Shown in pieces: positions 8,076 through 16,839 of a DNA stretch of 37,360 nucleotides; positions within the stretch are counted from its first letter, which is position 1; each line of letters begins with the position of its first letter. Source of the DNA: Deltaproteobacteria bacterium (GTDB lineage Bacteria > Desulfobacterota > Desulfobulbia > Desulfobulbales > Desulfurivibrionaceae); assembly GCA_021847425.1 (NCBI GenBank), contig JAJZRF010000032.1, positions 1 to 37,360 of the forward strand, in the 5' to 3' direction. Position numbers and translations under genes: made by a program. The notes beneath the pieces are model-generated. The model was not told the origin of the DNA. It ran no database searches and worked only from the letters and a program-made list of their open reading frames with translations.

Positions 8076-9555
8076 GAAATACCTCCGGTGTAGCGGCTTT
8101 AACCTGCTGCAGGGCAAAGAAAAGCGTTACCTTCGATCCCTTGCCCGGCTTGGAAATCAGGGTCACTCCCCCGCCAAATCTTTCGGCAGCCGACTTGGCA
8201 AGAAAGAGGCCAAGACCCAAGCCTTTGCCCGGCTCCTTGGTGGTGAAAAACGGTTCTGTTGCACGGGCAACAATGTCCGGATCCATGCCGGGGCCATTGT
8301 CCGTGACTTCAATATAAAAGTGCGTTGCGTCCTGTCGGCACTCCACCAGGACAGACGCACCGGAGTCAGCGTCCAAGGCATTTTTTATAATGCCGCGGAC
8401 AATGCGGCGCAGGGTGCGAAGCGGCATCCTGACGAAAAGCCCGCCCGTACGGTTGGTAAAGTGTACCTGATCTTTAAGGGGGCTAGGAAAGGTGTCGAGC
8501 AGATTTTCCATGAGCTCGTCAATGGAAAAATCCGTGAAGGCCTCACCCATATGCTCCCCGACATCGGCGGCCAGATGGAAGAGGATATCCTTGCACCGCT
8601 TTACCTGATCACGGATCAGGCTGACATCCGCAAGAAGTTCCGGGAAATCTGCCCCGTTATTTTTTTTCAGGGTATGAAGCATCTCTCCGGCCGCCACGGC
8701 AATGGTTGACAAGGGGGTGGCAAATTCATGGGCCGCTCCGGCGGCCAGGGTGGCCAGGGAAGCCATTTTTTCGCTTTTCGTTTTCTCTGCCTGAAGATCC
8801 GCAAGGGTTTTTTGATGCCGGGCCAGGGCCAGCTGAATCCGGCTGACAAAGAAAACAATAAAAAATGCGGTCACGGCAAAGGCGACCCACATTCCCTGAA
8901 GATGGATATTCAGGAGATCGCTCATGGTTGCCAGCATCGCTGGCGCCGGATGACAGGGGGGCGGACTTACGTTTCCCTCGGCGGGCAGAAAAAAAAGGGT
9001 GGCATAGCAGCCGGTGGTGAAAAAAGCCAGGCTCCATGACCATCTGGGCGGCATGAGAATGGCTCCCAGGGTGATATGCACCAGATAAAGAAAGGTGAAC
9101 GGGTTCATGGGGCCGCCGGAATAATAAAGAAGCAGGCTGAGCAGAGTGATGTCGAGGAACATGACCAGCGCGAAGATCCGGTCTGCCAGGGCGGTTTCTT
9201 TTCTTTTCAGAAAGCCGAACAGAAAATTGGTGAGGATCTCAAAGGTGAGAATGCCGGAAATAATTCGGTAGGGGAGAGCGATTTTAAGAAAAAACAGGGC
9301 GATCAGTACCAGGATAACTTGGGCCGCCACCGCGCCCCAGCGCAAATGCAACAGCCAGGCAAAGGCTATTTTGGCCGAGGCCGGATTTTTCCCTTCCCCG
9401 ATAAAATTGCTATGTTGGCCGGCAGTATGCACAGAAGAGCCCCTTTTCTTGCAGGAAACAGGTTGGACCGCGAACCTATACATAACATGATTCGGCAGGA
9501 AGTTGAAGTGCTTCCTGTATTCTCTCAAGCAAGGGTGTTTGACAAAAATGCCCAT
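8068..9555 (-). CDS. regB: RegB/PrrB-type redox sensor histidine kinase
   Basis: Membrane histidine kinase paired with the overlapping response regulator gene. It has about six membrane segments in the first half. The YYSGGPMNPFTF sequence near residue 146 matches the RegB quinone-sensing loop. The H-box GAAHEFATPLSTI holds phospho-acceptor His about 276, and RCKDIL holds Cys about 321, the position of the redox-active Cys in Rhodobacter RegB. The ATPase has the N box (NALDA) and G boxes (DNGPGMD, GLGLGLF). The start is uncertain: ATG 9555 has no good ribosome site, while GTG 9432 is preceded by AAGGGG at about seven bases and would still keep every membrane segment. It heads the regB-regA-nosL operon and is divergent from uvrC, so the 9556-9635 gap may contain both promoters. 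Confidence 0.9.
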   Translation of the reverse strand: MGIFVKHPCLREYRKHFNFLPNHVMYRFAVQPVSCKKRGSSVHTAGQHSNFIGEGKNPASAKIAFAWLLHLRWGAVAAQVILVLIALFFLKIALPYRIISGILTFEILTNFLFGFLKRKETALADRIFALVMFLDITLLSLLLYYSGGPMNPFTFLYLVHITLGAILMPPRWSWSLAFFTTGCYATLFFLPAEGNVSPPPCHPAPAMLATMSDLLNIHLQGMWVAFAVTAFFIVFFVSRIQLALARHQKTLADLQAEKTKSEKMASLATLAAGAAHEFATPLSTIAVAAGEMLHTLKKNNGADFPELLADVSLIRDQVKRCKDILFHLAADVGEHMGEAFTDFSIDELMENLLDTFPSPLKDQVHFTNRTGGLFVRMPLRTLRRIVRGIIKNALDADSGASVLVECRQDATHFYIEVTDNGPGMDPDIVARATEPFFTTKEPGKGLGLGLFLAKSAAERFGGGVTLISKPGKGSKVTLFFALQQVKAATPEVFHE

Positions 9556-9635
9556 GGGGGGTAGTCATATCGAAAATTCCTTGACCCGTCTGTTGTGAAG
9601 AGTTCCTTAATCTTCGATCATAGCGCCTGATTGCG

Positions 9636-11480
9636 GTGACCATGCCCCCATTTGATTTCAAAGATTTTTTGCCCGGCGTTCCCTTGAAGCCCGGCGTTTA
9701 TCTGATGAAGAGCCGGGCAGGCGAGGTTCTCTATGTGGGCAAGGCCAGGGAACTCCGCAAGCGGCTTTCTTCCTACGCGCGGGTTGAGCAGGGACAACAC
9801 GGGAAAACCGCGATGCTGCTCTCCCAGGTGCGCGGGATCGAGACCATTGTCACCAATACGGAAAAAGAGGCTCTCATTCTTGAGGCCTCGCTGATCAAGC
9901 AGCACCGGCCCAAATACAATGTCATCCTCCGCGACGACAAGAATTATCCGCTTCTCAAGGTGACGGTGCAGGAGCAATGGCCCAGGCTGGTCATGACCCG
10001 GCGCCACCAGAAGGATGGCGCCCGGTATTTCGGGCCATTTTCCTCTCCTTCGGCCATGTGGGAAACCATCCGCTATCTCAATTCGCTGTTTCCCCTGCGC
10101 CGCTGCAAGGAAAAGAGTCTGAAATCCAAGGGGCGGCCCTGCCTGAATCACCAGATGGGCCGCTGTCTCGCCCCCTGTGCGGATAAGGTTGGCCGCGAGG
10201 AGTATCAGGAACTGGTCCGCAATGTCTTGCTGGTGCTGGAGGGCAAAAACCAGCAGCTGGTCAAGGAGCTCTCCAGGAAGATGGAGCTGGCTGCGGCAGC
10301 CCTGCGTTTTGAGGAGGCGGCTCAACTGCGGGACCGGATCGCTTCCCTGAACAAGACCCTGGAAAAGCAGCAGGTGGTGGCGGCGCACGGCAGGGATCAG
10401 GATGTGCTGGGCTTTGCCCGCCAGGGGGACTCCGTGGCCGTGGCCCTGCTGTTTATCCGCAAGGGGGTGATCAGCGGCCAGCAGGCCTTCTTCCTCGCCG
10501 AGCCGGTGGGCTCTGACCCGGAGGTGCTGACCGAGGTTCTCTCCCGTTTTTATGGCGAGGAGGGACAGTATCTTCCCCAGGAGATTCTGCTGCCCTTTGC
10601 GGGAACCGATGATCCGCTGCTGGCTGAATGGCTGAGTGAATTAAAAGGCACCACCGTGACCATTGCCTGTCCGCAGCGGGGAGACAGGGTCCGGTTGCTG
10701 GAGATGGCCAGCACCAATGCCCAGCAGGTCTTGGTTGCGAGAAAAACAAGGCAGACCTCCTGGCAGTTTCTGGCCGAGGGGCTGCAAAAGGCTCTTGGCC
10801 TGGCAAGGCTTCCGGAGCGGATTGAGTGTCTGGACATCTCCAACCTCAATGGCCGGCAGGCGGTTGGTTCCCTGGTTTGTTTTGTCGGAGGAGAGACGGC
10901 CAAGGATCGCTACCGGCATTATGGAATCCATACGGTGGACGGGCCGGACGATTACGCCATGATGGCCGAGGTGTTGGCGCGACGCTTTGCCAGGGGGTTG
11001 GTGGAAAAGGATCTGCCCGATCTTCTTCTGGTTGACGGCGGTAAGGGCCAACTCGGCGTGGCCATGCAGGCTTTGGCGGAGTTGGGCGTCGTACCCGGCA
11101 CGGGCACGGTTGAGCTTGCCGGTATTGCCAAGGAGAAGGCAGGGGAGGGGGAAAAACTCTACCGGCCCGGCCGGAAAAATCCGCTGATTCTGGACAGCCA
11201 TTCCCCGGTACTCCTCTATCTCATGCGGATCAGGGACGAGGCGCATCGGTATGGCATAACCTTGCACCGGAAATTGCGGGCAAAAGAGAGCCTGACTTCT
11301 TCCCTTGAGCAGATTCCCGGGGTGGGCAAGGTCCGCCGGGAGTTGCTGCTGCGGGAGCTTGGCAGCATGCAGCGTCTTGCCCAGGCAAGCGTGGCTACGC
11401 TTTCTGCGGTGCCAGGGATAGGTCCGGCCCTGGCCGCCCTGATCTGGCAGCATCTGCATGAAGATAAGGCTGACGGCTGA
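9636..11480 (+). CDS. uvrC: Excinuclease ABC subunit C (UvrC)
   Basis: Makes the dual incisions in nucleotide excision repair with UvrAB. At 614 residues it has full family length. The N-terminal GIY-YIG nuclease is seen in KPGVYLMKS and VLYVGKARELRKRL. A UvrB-interaction motif follows near residues 210-235 (ALRFEEAAQLRDRIASL), then the RNase H-like C-terminal nuclease (ECLDISNLNG, LLVDGGKGQL). Paired helix-hairpin-helix motifs close the protein (IPGVGKVRRELL, VPGIGPALAAL). The start is either GTG 9636 or ATG 9642, and neither has a clear ribosome site. The last codons run into a heptanucleotide array that continues past the stop (11468-11495). Confidence 0.95.
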   Translation: MTMPPFDFKDFLPGVPLKPGVYLMKSRAGEVLYVGKARELRKRLSSYARVEQGQHGKTAMLLSQVRGIETIVTNTEKEALILEASLIKQHRPKYNVILRDDKNYPLLKVTVQEQWPRLVMTRRHQKDGARYFGPFSSPSAMWETIRYLNSLFPLRRCKEKSLKSKGRPCLNHQMGRCLAPCADKVGREEYQELVRNVLLVLEGKNQQLVKELSRKMELAAAALRFEEAAQLRDRIASLNKTLEKQQVVAAHGRDQDVLGFARQGDSVAVALLFIRKGVISGQQAFFLAEPVGSDPEVLTEVLSRFYGEEGQYLPQEILLPFAGTDDPLLAEWLSELKGTTVTIACPQRGDRVRLLEMASTNAQQVLVARKTRQTSWQFLAEGLQKALGLARLPERIECLDISNLNGRQAVGSLVCFVGGETAKDRYRHYGIHTVDGPDDYAMMAEVLARRFARGLVEKDLPDLLLVDGGKGQLGVAMQALAELGVVPGTGTVELAGIAKEKAGEGEKLYRPGRKNPLILDSHSPVLLYLMRIRDEAHRYGITLHRKLRAKESLTSSLEQIPGVGKVRRELLLRELGSMQRLAQASVATLSAVPGIGPALAALIWQHLHEDKADG

Positions 11481-11495
11481 AGGCCGAAGGCTGAA
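11468..11495 (+). repeat. Heptanucleotide array, four units of GGCTGAA type
   Basis: Four tandem 7-mers, GGCTGAC, GGCTGAA, GGCCGAA and GGCTGAA, span the uvrC stop codon. They share their pattern with two arrays further right (27381-27413 and 28795-28881). Nothing else is recognisable in the 11496-11682 spacer, which probably contains the nifU promoter. Confidence 0.7.
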
Positions 11496-11682
11496 TGATT
11501 ATTGTTGCTTTTTGGACCCTGAAAAACTAAATTGTTCAGTTCCGTAATGGACAGTTTGTCCGCTGTTTGCTTGGACTGCCTTGCAGGATGAATGCCGAAC
11601 TGTTTTGGATGGCGTGTGCGCGCTGGCTGTTTGTCCGGCACACGGCCTGCCTCTTTTGCTTTGATTGCCGGGAGAAGATACT

Positions 11683-12516
11683 ATGTGGGAGTATACAGAC
11701 AAGGTTCGGGATCATTTCATGAATCCCCGGAATGTAGGTGAGATCGAGAATGCGGACGGGATAGGCGAGGTCGGCTCCCTTGCCTGCGGCGATGCCTTGA
11801 AGCTCTTTTTTAAGCTGGACGACGCCGGCCGGATTGCCGATGCCAAATTCAAAACCTTTGGCTGCGCCAGCGCCATTGCCTCATCTTCCGCTCTTACCGA
11901 GATGATCAAGGGAATGCCCCTCGAAGAAGCGGAAAAGGTCACCAACGAGGATATTGCCGAGTATCTTGGCGGCCTGCCCAAGGAGAAGATGCACTGCTCG
12001 GTCATGGGCCGCGAGGCCCTGGAAGCGGCAATCGCCTACTATCGCGGCATCCCCCTGCCCATGGCGGAAGGGGAGGTGGTTTGCGAATGTTTCGGAGTGA
12101 CGGATATTGAGGTGAGGCGGGCCATTGCCGAGAGCAATCTGCGTTCGGTCGAGGAGATTACCAATTTCACCAAGGCCGGCGGCGGTTGCGGCAAGTGCCA
12201 TGAGCGGCTTGAGGAACTTCTGCGCGAGGCCCGGCATGAGGTGCAGCAGATCATCCCGGACAAACGGCCCACCCGGTTGACCAATATCCAGAAGATCAAG
12301 CTCATCGAGGAGGTTCTTGGTCGGGAGGTGAGGCCAACCCTGCGCAAGGATGGCGGCGATATCGAGCTGGTGGATGTGGACGGCGATTTTGTCATTGTTT
12401 CCCTGCGCGGCGCCTGCGGCTCCTGCAAGAAATCGCAGACCACCCTGAAGGAATACGTGGAAAAGAAGCTGCGCGAACAGGTGCTGGATACCCTGATCGT
12501 CGAGGAGGGGAAATAA
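11683..12516 (+). CDS. nifU: NifU Fe-S cluster scaffold protein, three-domain form
   Basis: Scaffold for Fe-S cluster assembly, charged with sulfur by the adjacent NifS. The 277-residue protein has all three NifU domains. An IscU-like domain (residues 1 to about 125) has Cys in LACGD (C35), FGCAS and MHCSV. A central BFD-like [2Fe-2S] domain has CECFGVTD and GGGCGKCH. A C-terminal Nfu domain has GACGSCKKS. ATG 11683 is preceded by GGGAGAAG; an in-frame TTG at 11665 is less likely. The stop overlaps the nifS start (TAATG), so the two are translationally coupled. No nitrogenase gene is nearby, so the pair probably serves general anaerobic Fe-S assembly, including the cluster-rich enzymes encoded downstream. 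Confidence 0.95.
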   Translation: MWEYTDKVRDHFMNPRNVGEIENADGIGEVGSLACGDALKLFFKLDDAGRIADAKFKTFGCASAIASSSALTEMIKGMPLEEAEKVTNEDIAEYLGGLPKEKMHCSVMGREALEAAIAYYRGIPLPMAEGEVVCECFGVTDIEVRRAIAESNLRSVEEITNFTKAGGGCGKCHERLEELLREARHEVQQIIPDKRPTRLTNIQKIKLIEEVLGREVRPTLRKDGGDIELVDVDGDFVIVSLRGACGSCKKSQTTLKEYVEKKLREQVLDTLIVEEGK

Positions 12517-13730
12517 TGAATACGGTGTATATGGACAATAACGCCACCACCCGGGTTGCCCCGGAGGTGGTTGAGGTTATGCTCCCCTATTTTTCCGACC
12601 TGTACGGAAATCCTTCCAGCATGCACACCTTTGGCGGCCAGGTGGGCCACGCGGTGGATGAAGCCCGGGGGAAAATCGCCTCGCTCTTAGGCGCCGGGCC
12701 TGACGAGCTGATCTTTACCAGTTGCGGCACGGAGTCCGACTCCACCGCCATTCTTTCGGCCCTGCAGTCATCGCCTGGGAAGCGGCACATCGTCACCACC
12801 AGGGTGGAGCATCCGGCGGTGAAAAACCTCTGCGAGAACCTGGACAAGCTCACCGGCCACAAGCATAAGGTCACCCAGCTGCCGGTGAACAGCGACGGCA
12901 CCCTGGATCTCAACCTTTACGAAGAGAGCCTCAGCGACGAAACCGCCATTGTCAGCGCCATGTGGGCAAACAACGAGACCGGGGTCATCTTTCCCATCAA
13001 GGAAATGGCGGAGATCGCCAAGAGCCGGGGCATCTTGTTTCATACCGATGCGGTGCAGGCGGTGGGGAAAATTCCCATAAACCTGTCACAAGTACCGATT
13101 GATTTCCTCTCGCTTTCCGGGCATAAATTACATGCTCCCAAAGGGATCGGCGTTCTCTATGTTCGCAAGGGTACGCCCTTTGTCCCCTTTATTATCGGCG
13201 GGCATCAGGAGCACGGCCGCCGGGGCGGCACGGAAAACGTGGCCTCCATCGTCGGCCTGGGCAAGGCCTGTGAGATGGCGGCCAAGCAGATGCAGGATGA
13301 AAATACCCGGGTGAAGGGTCTGCGGGACAAGCTTGAGGATGGGTTGCTGGCCAGTATCCCCAGCTCCCTGCTCAATGGGCACAAGACCCTGCGTCTGCCC
13401 AATACGACCAATATCAGTTTTGAGTTTGTGGAGGGCGAGGCGATTCTCCTGCATCTTGACCGTTTCGGGATCTGCGCTTCCTCAGGGTCCGCCTGTACCT
13501 CCGGTTCGCTTGAGCCTTCGCATGTCATGCGGGCCATGGGCGTGCCCTTTACCGCAGCGCATGGTTCGATCCGCTTGAGTCTCAGCGTTTACAACACCGA
13601 GGCCGAGGTTGATTTCGTTTTGGAAAAATTGCCCCCGGTCATCGCCCAGCTCCGCGCAATGTCGCCATTCTGGCAGGGCGAACACAAAGGCAAGACCGGC
13701 TCCAGCCAGTGCAAATGCAGCTGTTCCTGA
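12516..13730 (+). CDS. nifS: Cysteine desulfurase NifS
   Basis: Pyridoxal-phosphate enzyme that takes sulfur from cysteine as a protein persulfide and passes it to NifU. The 404-residue protein begins with the class V aminotransferase signature YMDNNATTRVAPEV. The PLP-binding Lys is K204 in SLSGHKLHAPKG, and the persulfide Cys about 327 lies in ASSGSACTSG. The tail ends QCKCSCS, with extra Cys not needed for catalysis. The start overlaps the nifU stop. In a genome using selenoproteins such an enzyme may also mobilise selenium, but that is only inference. Confidence 0.95.
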   Translation: MNTVYMDNNATTRVAPEVVEVMLPYFSDLYGNPSSMHTFGGQVGHAVDEARGKIASLLGAGPDELIFTSCGTESDSTAILSALQSSPGKRHIVTTRVEHPAVKNLCENLDKLTGHKHKVTQLPVNSDGTLDLNLYEESLSDETAIVSAMWANNETGVIFPIKEMAEIAKSRGILFHTDAVQAVGKIPINLSQVPIDFLSLSGHKLHAPKGIGVLYVRKGTPFVPFIIGGHQEHGRRGGTENVASIVGLGKACEMAAKQMQDENTRVKGLRDKLEDGLLASIPSSLLNGHKTLRLPNTTNISFEFVEGEAILLHLDRFGICASSGSACTSGSLEPSHVMRAMGVPFTAAHGSIRLSLSVYNTEAEVDFVLEKLPPVIAQLRAMSPFWQGEHKGKTGSSQCKCSCS

Positions 13731-13764
13731 CAGGATGTTACAAGAAGCTCGATAAGGATATTTC

Positions 13765-14721
13765 ATGAAAATCATACCGGCTTCGTTTCAGATACTTGAG
13801 GAACTGGACCACCAGTCCCTGGCCGTGCGCATCGAGGCGTGCGGGCGGTTGTGCTACAAATCCGAGGACAAGATCAGCGAGGATTCGGCCGTCCCTTTTG
13901 TGAGGGGGATTGTCAAGCACGGCCACAATTCGGTCCTGGAGATGGCGGCCCTGACCCTGCGGGTTGAAATTGACAGCGAATCGCTTGCCAGCCAGTTTTT
14001 GAGCGTTATCCCCAAATTCATCCAGTTTGACCGGCTTGAGAAAAAGATCTTGCTCATTACCGGAACGATCCGGGCCTTCCGGGAACTGGCCCGGGATTAC
14101 GGCAAGGTCAAGGTGATCAAGGGGATAGCCGGGCATCTTGCCGGATTGTATCCGCTTTTCTTTTCTGACCTGGCCCCGAAACGCGGCTGGCTCCCCCAGG
14201 ACGGGGTGCACGTTGTCCGGCTGCCGCTTGCCGAGGTCGATGGCCTTTCCGCGGATTTGCTGGCCAAACACCGCTATGTGGCGGTGCGCTTTATAACCAA
14301 CCGGGCCGTGACCCATGAGCTGGTCCGGCACCGGCCCTGTTCTTTCTTGCAGGAAAGCCAGCGCTACTGCCGGTATGCCGATGACAAGTTCGGCAACGAG
14401 ATCACCTTTATCAAGCCCATGTTTTTTGCCGAGGGGAGCAGCGAATATAAGCTCTGGGAAAAGGGTATGCTGGAGACGGAGAAGATCTATCTGAAGCTTC
14501 TTGCCACCTCGTCGCCGCAGGCTGCCAGAACCGTATTGCCCAACTCCTGCAAGACCGAAATCATTGTTTTTGCCAATCTCCTGGAGTGGCTGCATATTTT
14601 CAGGCTGCGCACCCCCAAGAATGCCGAGCCTTCCATGCGTGAGGTAATGATCCCCCTTGCCAAGACTTTTCAGGAGAGATTCCCGTCTGTTTTTGCGGAC
14701 GCCTCCTTTGCAACGGAATAG
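13765..14721 (+). CDS. thyX: Flavin-dependent thymidylate synthase ThyX (long form)
   Basis: Makes dTMP from dUMP using methylene-THF and reduced flavin. The ThyX signature is RHRPCSFLQESQRY from residue 188, with the substrate-binding Arg and Ser. At 318 residues it is longer than the usual 210-250; about 100 residues precede the typical core around HGHNSVLEM. AAGGA lies six bases before ATG 13765. It starts 34 bp after nifS and may be co-transcribed with nifUS. It uses methylene-THF, an intermediate of the carbon pathway encoded next door. Confidence 0.92.
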   Translation: MKIIPASFQILEELDHQSLAVRIEACGRLCYKSEDKISEDSAVPFVRGIVKHGHNSVLEMAALTLRVEIDSESLASQFLSVIPKFIQFDRLEKKILLITGTIRAFRELARDYGKVKVIKGIAGHLAGLYPLFFSDLAPKRGWLPQDGVHVVRLPLAEVDGLSADLLAKHRYVAVRFITNRAVTHELVRHRPCSFLQESQRYCRYADDKFGNEITFIKPMFFAEGSSEYKLWEKGMLETEKIYLKLLATSSPQAARTVLPNSCKTEIIVFANLLEWLHIFRLRTPKNAEPSMREVMIPLAKTFQERFPSVFADASFATE

Positions 14722-14818
14722 GGAACGATAGAAAAATTCGGGGTGCGAGGCGTAAGCCAGCGCCCATGGTTTTGTTTGTTACAGGAAATCGAGAACAACT
14801 TATTCAAGGAGAAAAGAG

Positions 14819-16582
14819 ATGGCTTTTGATGCGGTGAATATGGCGGATTGGCAGATATCCGAGGCTGCCGAAAAGAACATGCCCACCCCCGAGGAGTGGC
14901 GAGACAGATTAGGACTCGAGAAAGACGAAATTCTCCCCATGGGCAGGCTGGCCAAGCTCGATTTTCTTAAAATCATCAATCGCCTCAAGGCCAAGCCGGA
15001 TGGCAAATATATCGAGGTAACGGCGATTACCCCGACACCTCTTGGTGAAGGGAAGTCCACCACTTCCTGCGGCCTGATGGAAGGGCTGGGCAAGCGCGGC
15101 AAGAATGTCGGCGGTGCCCTGCGTCAACCTTCCGGCGGCCCGACCATGAACGTCAAGGGGACTGCGGCAGGTGGCGGCAATTCCCTGCTCATCCCGATGA
15201 CCGAGTTCTCCCTGGGCCTCACCGGTGACATCAACGACATCATGAACGCCCACAACCTGGGCATGGTGGCCATGACTGCCCGCATGCAGCATGAGCGGAA
15301 CTACAACGATGAGCAGCTGGCCAGGTTGACCGGCATGAGGCGGCTTGACATTGACCCCACCCGGGTGGAATTCGGCTGGATCATCGACTTCTGCGCCCAG
15401 GCTCTGCGCAATATCGTCATCGGCCTCGGCGGCCGGACGGACGGGTACACCATGCAGTCCAAATTCGGCATCGCTGTCGGTTCGGAACTCATGGCCATCC
15501 TCGCTATTGCCACCGACCTTGCCGACCTGAAGGAGCGGATCAACAACATCACCGTGGCCTTTGACAAGAGCGGCAAACCGGTAACCTGCCGCGACCTGGA
15601 AGTCGGCAACGCCATGGCCGCGTTCATGCGCAACACCATCAACCCAACCCTGATGTGCACCGCCGAGTACAACCCCTGCCTGGTCCACGCCGGACCGTTT
15701 GCCAACATCGCTGTCGGCCAGTCCTCCATCATCGCCGACCGGGTTGCCCTGAAACTCTTTGATTACAACATCACCGAGTCCGGCTTTGCCGCCGATATCG
15801 GCTTTGAGAAATTCTGGAACGTGAAATGCCGCTACTCCGGTCTCAAGCCGCACGTCTCCGTTCTCACCGCAACGATTCGTGCCCTGAAGATGCATGGCGG
15901 CGGACCGAAGGTTGTTCCTGGTAAGCCTCTTGATGATGCCTATACCAAAGAGAACATCGGGCTGGTCGAGAAGGGCTGCGAGAACATGGTCCATCTGATC
16001 AACGTCATCCGCAAAGCCGGCATCAACCCGGTGGTCTGCATCAACCGCTTCTATTCAGACACCGACGCGGAGTGCAAGGTTGTGCGCCGGATCGCCGAGG
16101 CTGCCGGGGCCCGTTGCGCCGAATCCAAGCATTGGGAACTGGGCGGCGACGGGGCGCTCGAATTCGCCGATGCCGTAATCGACGCCTGCAACGAAGAGAA
16201 CGACTTCAAGTTCCTCTACCCGCTGGAGATGAAACTGCGCGACCGGGTTGAGATGATCACCAAGGAAGTATACGGCGGTGACGGGGTTGATTGGTCTGCT
16301 GAGGCTTTGGCCAAGGTCAAGATGCTGGAGAATGATCCCCAGTATGCCGACTATGCCACCATGATGGTCAAGAGCCACCTGAGCCTGAGCCACGATCCGA
16401 CCCTCAAGGGCGTGCCCAAGGGATGGCGGCTGCCTGTTCGGGACATATTGATTTATTCCGGCGCCAAGTTCCTCTGTCCATGTGCGGGAACGATCAGCCT
16501 GATGCCCGGCACCAGCTCGAATCCGGCCTTCCGCCGTATTGATGTCGACCCGGAATCAGGCAAGGTTTCAGGGCTGTTCTAA
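14819..16582 (+). CDS. fhs: Formate-tetrahydrofolate ligase (Fhs)
   Basis: ATP-dependent first folate step of the Wood-Ljungdahl methyl branch: formate plus THF gives 10-formyl-THF. The 587-residue protein is full length. The nucleotide-binding loop [12 protein letters not shown] lies near residue 72. Further family segments are [23 protein letters not shown] and the C-terminal [17 protein letters not shown] lies about eight bases before ATG 14819. A strong terminator at 16611-16652 makes it a separate transcription unit from the folD-mvhD set. Confidence 0.97.
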   Translation: MAFDAVNMADWQISEAAEKNMPTPEEWRDRLGLEKDEILPMGRLAKLDFLKIINRLKAKPDGKYIEVTAITPTPLGEGKSTTSCGLMEGLGKRGKNVGGALRQPSGGPTMNVKGTAAGGGNSLLIPMTEFSLGLTGDINDIMNAHNLGMVAMTARMQHERNYNDEQLARLTGMRRLDIDPTRVEFGWIIDFCAQALRNIVIGLGGRTDGYTMQSKFGIAVGSELMAILAIATDLADLKERINNITVAFDKSGKPVTCRDLEVGNAMAAFMRNTINPTLMCTAEYNPCLVHAGPFANIAVGQSSIIADRVALKLFDYNITESGFAADIGFEKFWNVKCRYSGLKPHVSVLTATIRALKMHGGGPKVVPGKPLDDAYTKENIGLVEKGCENMVHLINVIRKAGINPVVCINRFYSDTDAECKVVRRIAEAAGARCAESKHWELGGDGALEFADAVIDACNEENDFKFLYPLEMKLRDRVEMITKEVYGGDGVDWSAEALAKVKMLENDPQYADYATMMVKSHLSLSHDPTLKGVPKGWRLPVRDILIYSGAKFLCPCAGTISLMPGTSSNPAFRRIDVDPESGKVSGLF

Positions 16583-16610
16583 ATAACCGTTTACCCATCT
16601 TCTCATCCAA

Positions 16611-16652
16611 CACTGGTCAAAGGACGCACGTCTTTTGACCAGTGTTTTTTTT
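16611..16652 (+). terminator. Strong intrinsic terminator after fhs
   Basis: CACTGGTCAAA (16611-16621) pairs perfectly with TTTGACCAGTG (16634-16644), with further weak pairing inside the loop, followed by eight T residues. It should end fhs transcription before the pilus-type ATPase gene. Confidence 0.9.
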
Positions 16653-16839
16653 GCAGTGCAGGCAGAAAAACTGTAACCGTTTAGAGGTGGCCCTCAACTG
16701 CCATGGCACCGTCCCGATCCCGGTACCCTTTTTTGTTTGTTCGGGATAGATATGCTTGTCAGCACCAGTCCTGATATAGTATTGAATAAAAGGTGGCTTT
16801 TTCCAGCGCATAACAATATCCCAGGGTAACCTCGTATCC

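Noticed and set aside
11496-11682. tRNA or small RNA gene in the uvrC-nifU spacer
   Set aside because: No cloverleaf, T-loop sequence or terminator-backed hairpin could be found by eye.
14722-14818. Folate or cobalamin riboswitch upstream of fhs
   Set aside because: The 97-bp leader is too short and lacks the conserved cores I would expect; only a weak GC-rich pairing is visible.
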